Positions 63,323-64,000 of a stretch of DNA of 64,000 nucleotides are shown piece after piece. The position numbers were made by a program, and so were the translations under genes. The stretch is from the NCBI GenBank assembly GCA_035430005.1, contig DAOMFV010000006.1:13905-77904 (forward strand), given 5' to 3'. Numbering within the stretch: the stretch's first letter is position 1; each line of letters starts with the position of its first letter. The stretch comes from JAEUIE01 sp035430005 (GTDB taxonomy: Bacteria > Planctomycetota > Planctomycetia > Gemmatales > HRBIN36). The notes beneath the pieces were generated by a model that made no database searches, was not told the DNA's origin, and saw nothing but the letters and a program-made list of their open reading frames with translations.

Positions 63323-64000
63323 TTGAATACGCTTTATACCATCTTCTTCCGCATTCCCGAACTGCAGCAGAAGATTCTGATCACGCTGATCTTCCTGGCG
63401 GTCTATCGCATCGGATATCACATTCCGTTGCCGATGGTGGATCAGAAACAGATCGCCCAGCAGTTCGGCGGCTCCGGCGGCGGCCTCGGCCAACTTCTGC
63501 AGTTCGCTTCGGTCTTCTCAGGTTCACAACTGAGCCAAGGGACGATCTTTGGCCTGGGCATCATGCCCTACATTTCCGCGTCCATTATCTTCCAGTTGCT
63601 GGCCACTTTCTATCCTCCTCTCGAAAAGCTGCAGAAGGAAGGGGAAAGCGGCCGCAAGAAGATCAATGAATACACACGCTATGCCACAGTGCCTATCTGC
63701 CTGGTCCAAAGTTACATCTACGTCAACAGTTTCATCCTCGCCAGACATACGTCTGGAGTGTTGTATCTTCCCGGATGGGACAACTTCTTCGACATCATGA
63801 CAGCAGTGCTCATTATGACCTGCGGGACAATGTTCCTGATGTGGATCGGCGAGCAGATTGATGAATATGGAATCGGAAACGGCATCAGCTTGATCATCAT
63901 GGCGGGTATTGTGTCCCGATTACCGGAGGCTTTCAAGCGGCTCTTCTTCATCGAGAATGGAGCGAAGTTCAACTATTCCCTTTTCCCGATCGACGGCGCC
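63323..64000 (+). CDS. secY: Preprotein translocase subunit SecY (partial)
   Basis: 226 aa visible; it continues past the right edge. TTG start at 63323 with AAGGA (63311-63315) upstream; no upstream ATG or GTG fits. FFRIPELQQKILITLIFLAV, the plug-like LLQFASVFSGSQLSQGTIFG, MPYISASIIFQLLATFYPPL, YTRYATVPICLVQSYIYVNS and MWIGEQIDEYGIGNGISLII are hallmark SecY segments (helices 1-4 and the GIGNG motif). The rest is cut off. Confidence 0.95.
   Translation, partial: MNTLYTIFFRIPELQQKILITLIFLAVYRIGYHIPLPMVDQKQIAQQFGGSGGGLGQLLQFASVFSGSQLSQGTIFGLGIMPYISASIIFQLLATFYPPLEKLQKEGESGRKKINEYTRYATVPICLVQSYIYVNSFILARHTSGVLYLPGWDNFFDIMTAVLIMTCGTMFLMWIGEQIDEYGIGNGISLIIMAGIVSRLPEAFKRLFFIENGAKFNYSLFPIDGA

Overview
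The window comes from a planctomycete, most likely Gemmatales/Gemmataceae-like (inference). The evidence is family content: a DUF1501 plus PSCyt1/PSCyt2/PSD1 surface pair, a LEPR-XLL-type secreted FG-GAP protein, PQQ-like propellers, a copper-monooxygenase-like redoxin/cytochrome, an ECF sigma factor joined to a Ser/Thr kinase with TPRs, and a DevBCA-type exporter. There are no rRNA genes, CRISPR arrays or prophages. One intact insertion sequence is present, and there is one tRNA.

Layout. 0-3 kb: end of a cytochrome c-like gene, a CtaG/ferredoxin fusion and a small FixH/YtkA-like membrane protein, probably a cytochrome oxidase assembly cluster. 3.1-5.8 kb: a GH63-type glucosidase on the minus strand. 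5.9-12.4 kb: a tight five-gene plus-strand operon (PQQ dehydrogenase-like protein, redoxin-cytochrome-copper monooxygenase protein, Tat-type amidohydrolase, hexaheme cytochrome c, small acidic protein) that looks like a periplasmic oxidation pathway. 12.5-15 kb: a secreted FG-GAP/hydrolase protein. 15.2-17.8 kb: two tiny membrane proteins behind matching palindromes, 6-phosphogluconolactonase and a BamB-like propeller. 17.9-21.7 kb: a minus-strand operon of an acyl-CoA dehydrogenase/APH-kinase fusion, a histidine phosphatase and an SDR, resembling the ACAD11/LvaA-type hydroxyacyl-CoA phosphorylation route. 22-26 kb: an ICMT-like methyltransferase and the ECF sigma/kinase pair. 26-33 kb: an MDR reductase, a DevC-A-B-type exporter, a YCII/GyrI fusion, a DoxX-like protein and a HAD hydrolase. 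33-37 kb: the DUF1501/PSD1 pair. 37-44 kb: PAC2, pgi, an IS element, gnd and an ABC-F ATPase. 44-48.6 kb: ECF sigma/anti-sigma, a divergent FHA-GAF-PP2C phosphatase, clpS and rlmN. 48.7-53.9 kb: a split MacA/MacB-type exporter, a planctomycete-type unknown and an SDR. 54.1 kb to the end: the S10-spc ribosomal protein operon running into secY.

Three things stand out. (1) Three copies of an exactly 98-bp palindromic doublet (one inverted) keep two hairpins although the stem sequences differ. (2) The ribosomal operon lacks rplC (L3) and carries an initiator tRNA-fMet gene between rpsS and rplV; this tRNA has an A29:U41 pair where the usual G29:C41 is expected. (3) The acyl-CoA dehydrogenase/kinase fusion has the opposite domain order to animal ACAD11 and sits in an operon with its own phosphatase and dehydrogenase. 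Glucose-6-phosphate isomerase, 6-phosphogluconolactonase and 6-phosphogluconate dehydrogenase are all in the window but not in one operon, and the IS separates pgi from gnd.

All functions are assigned from sequence reading alone; no database search was run.
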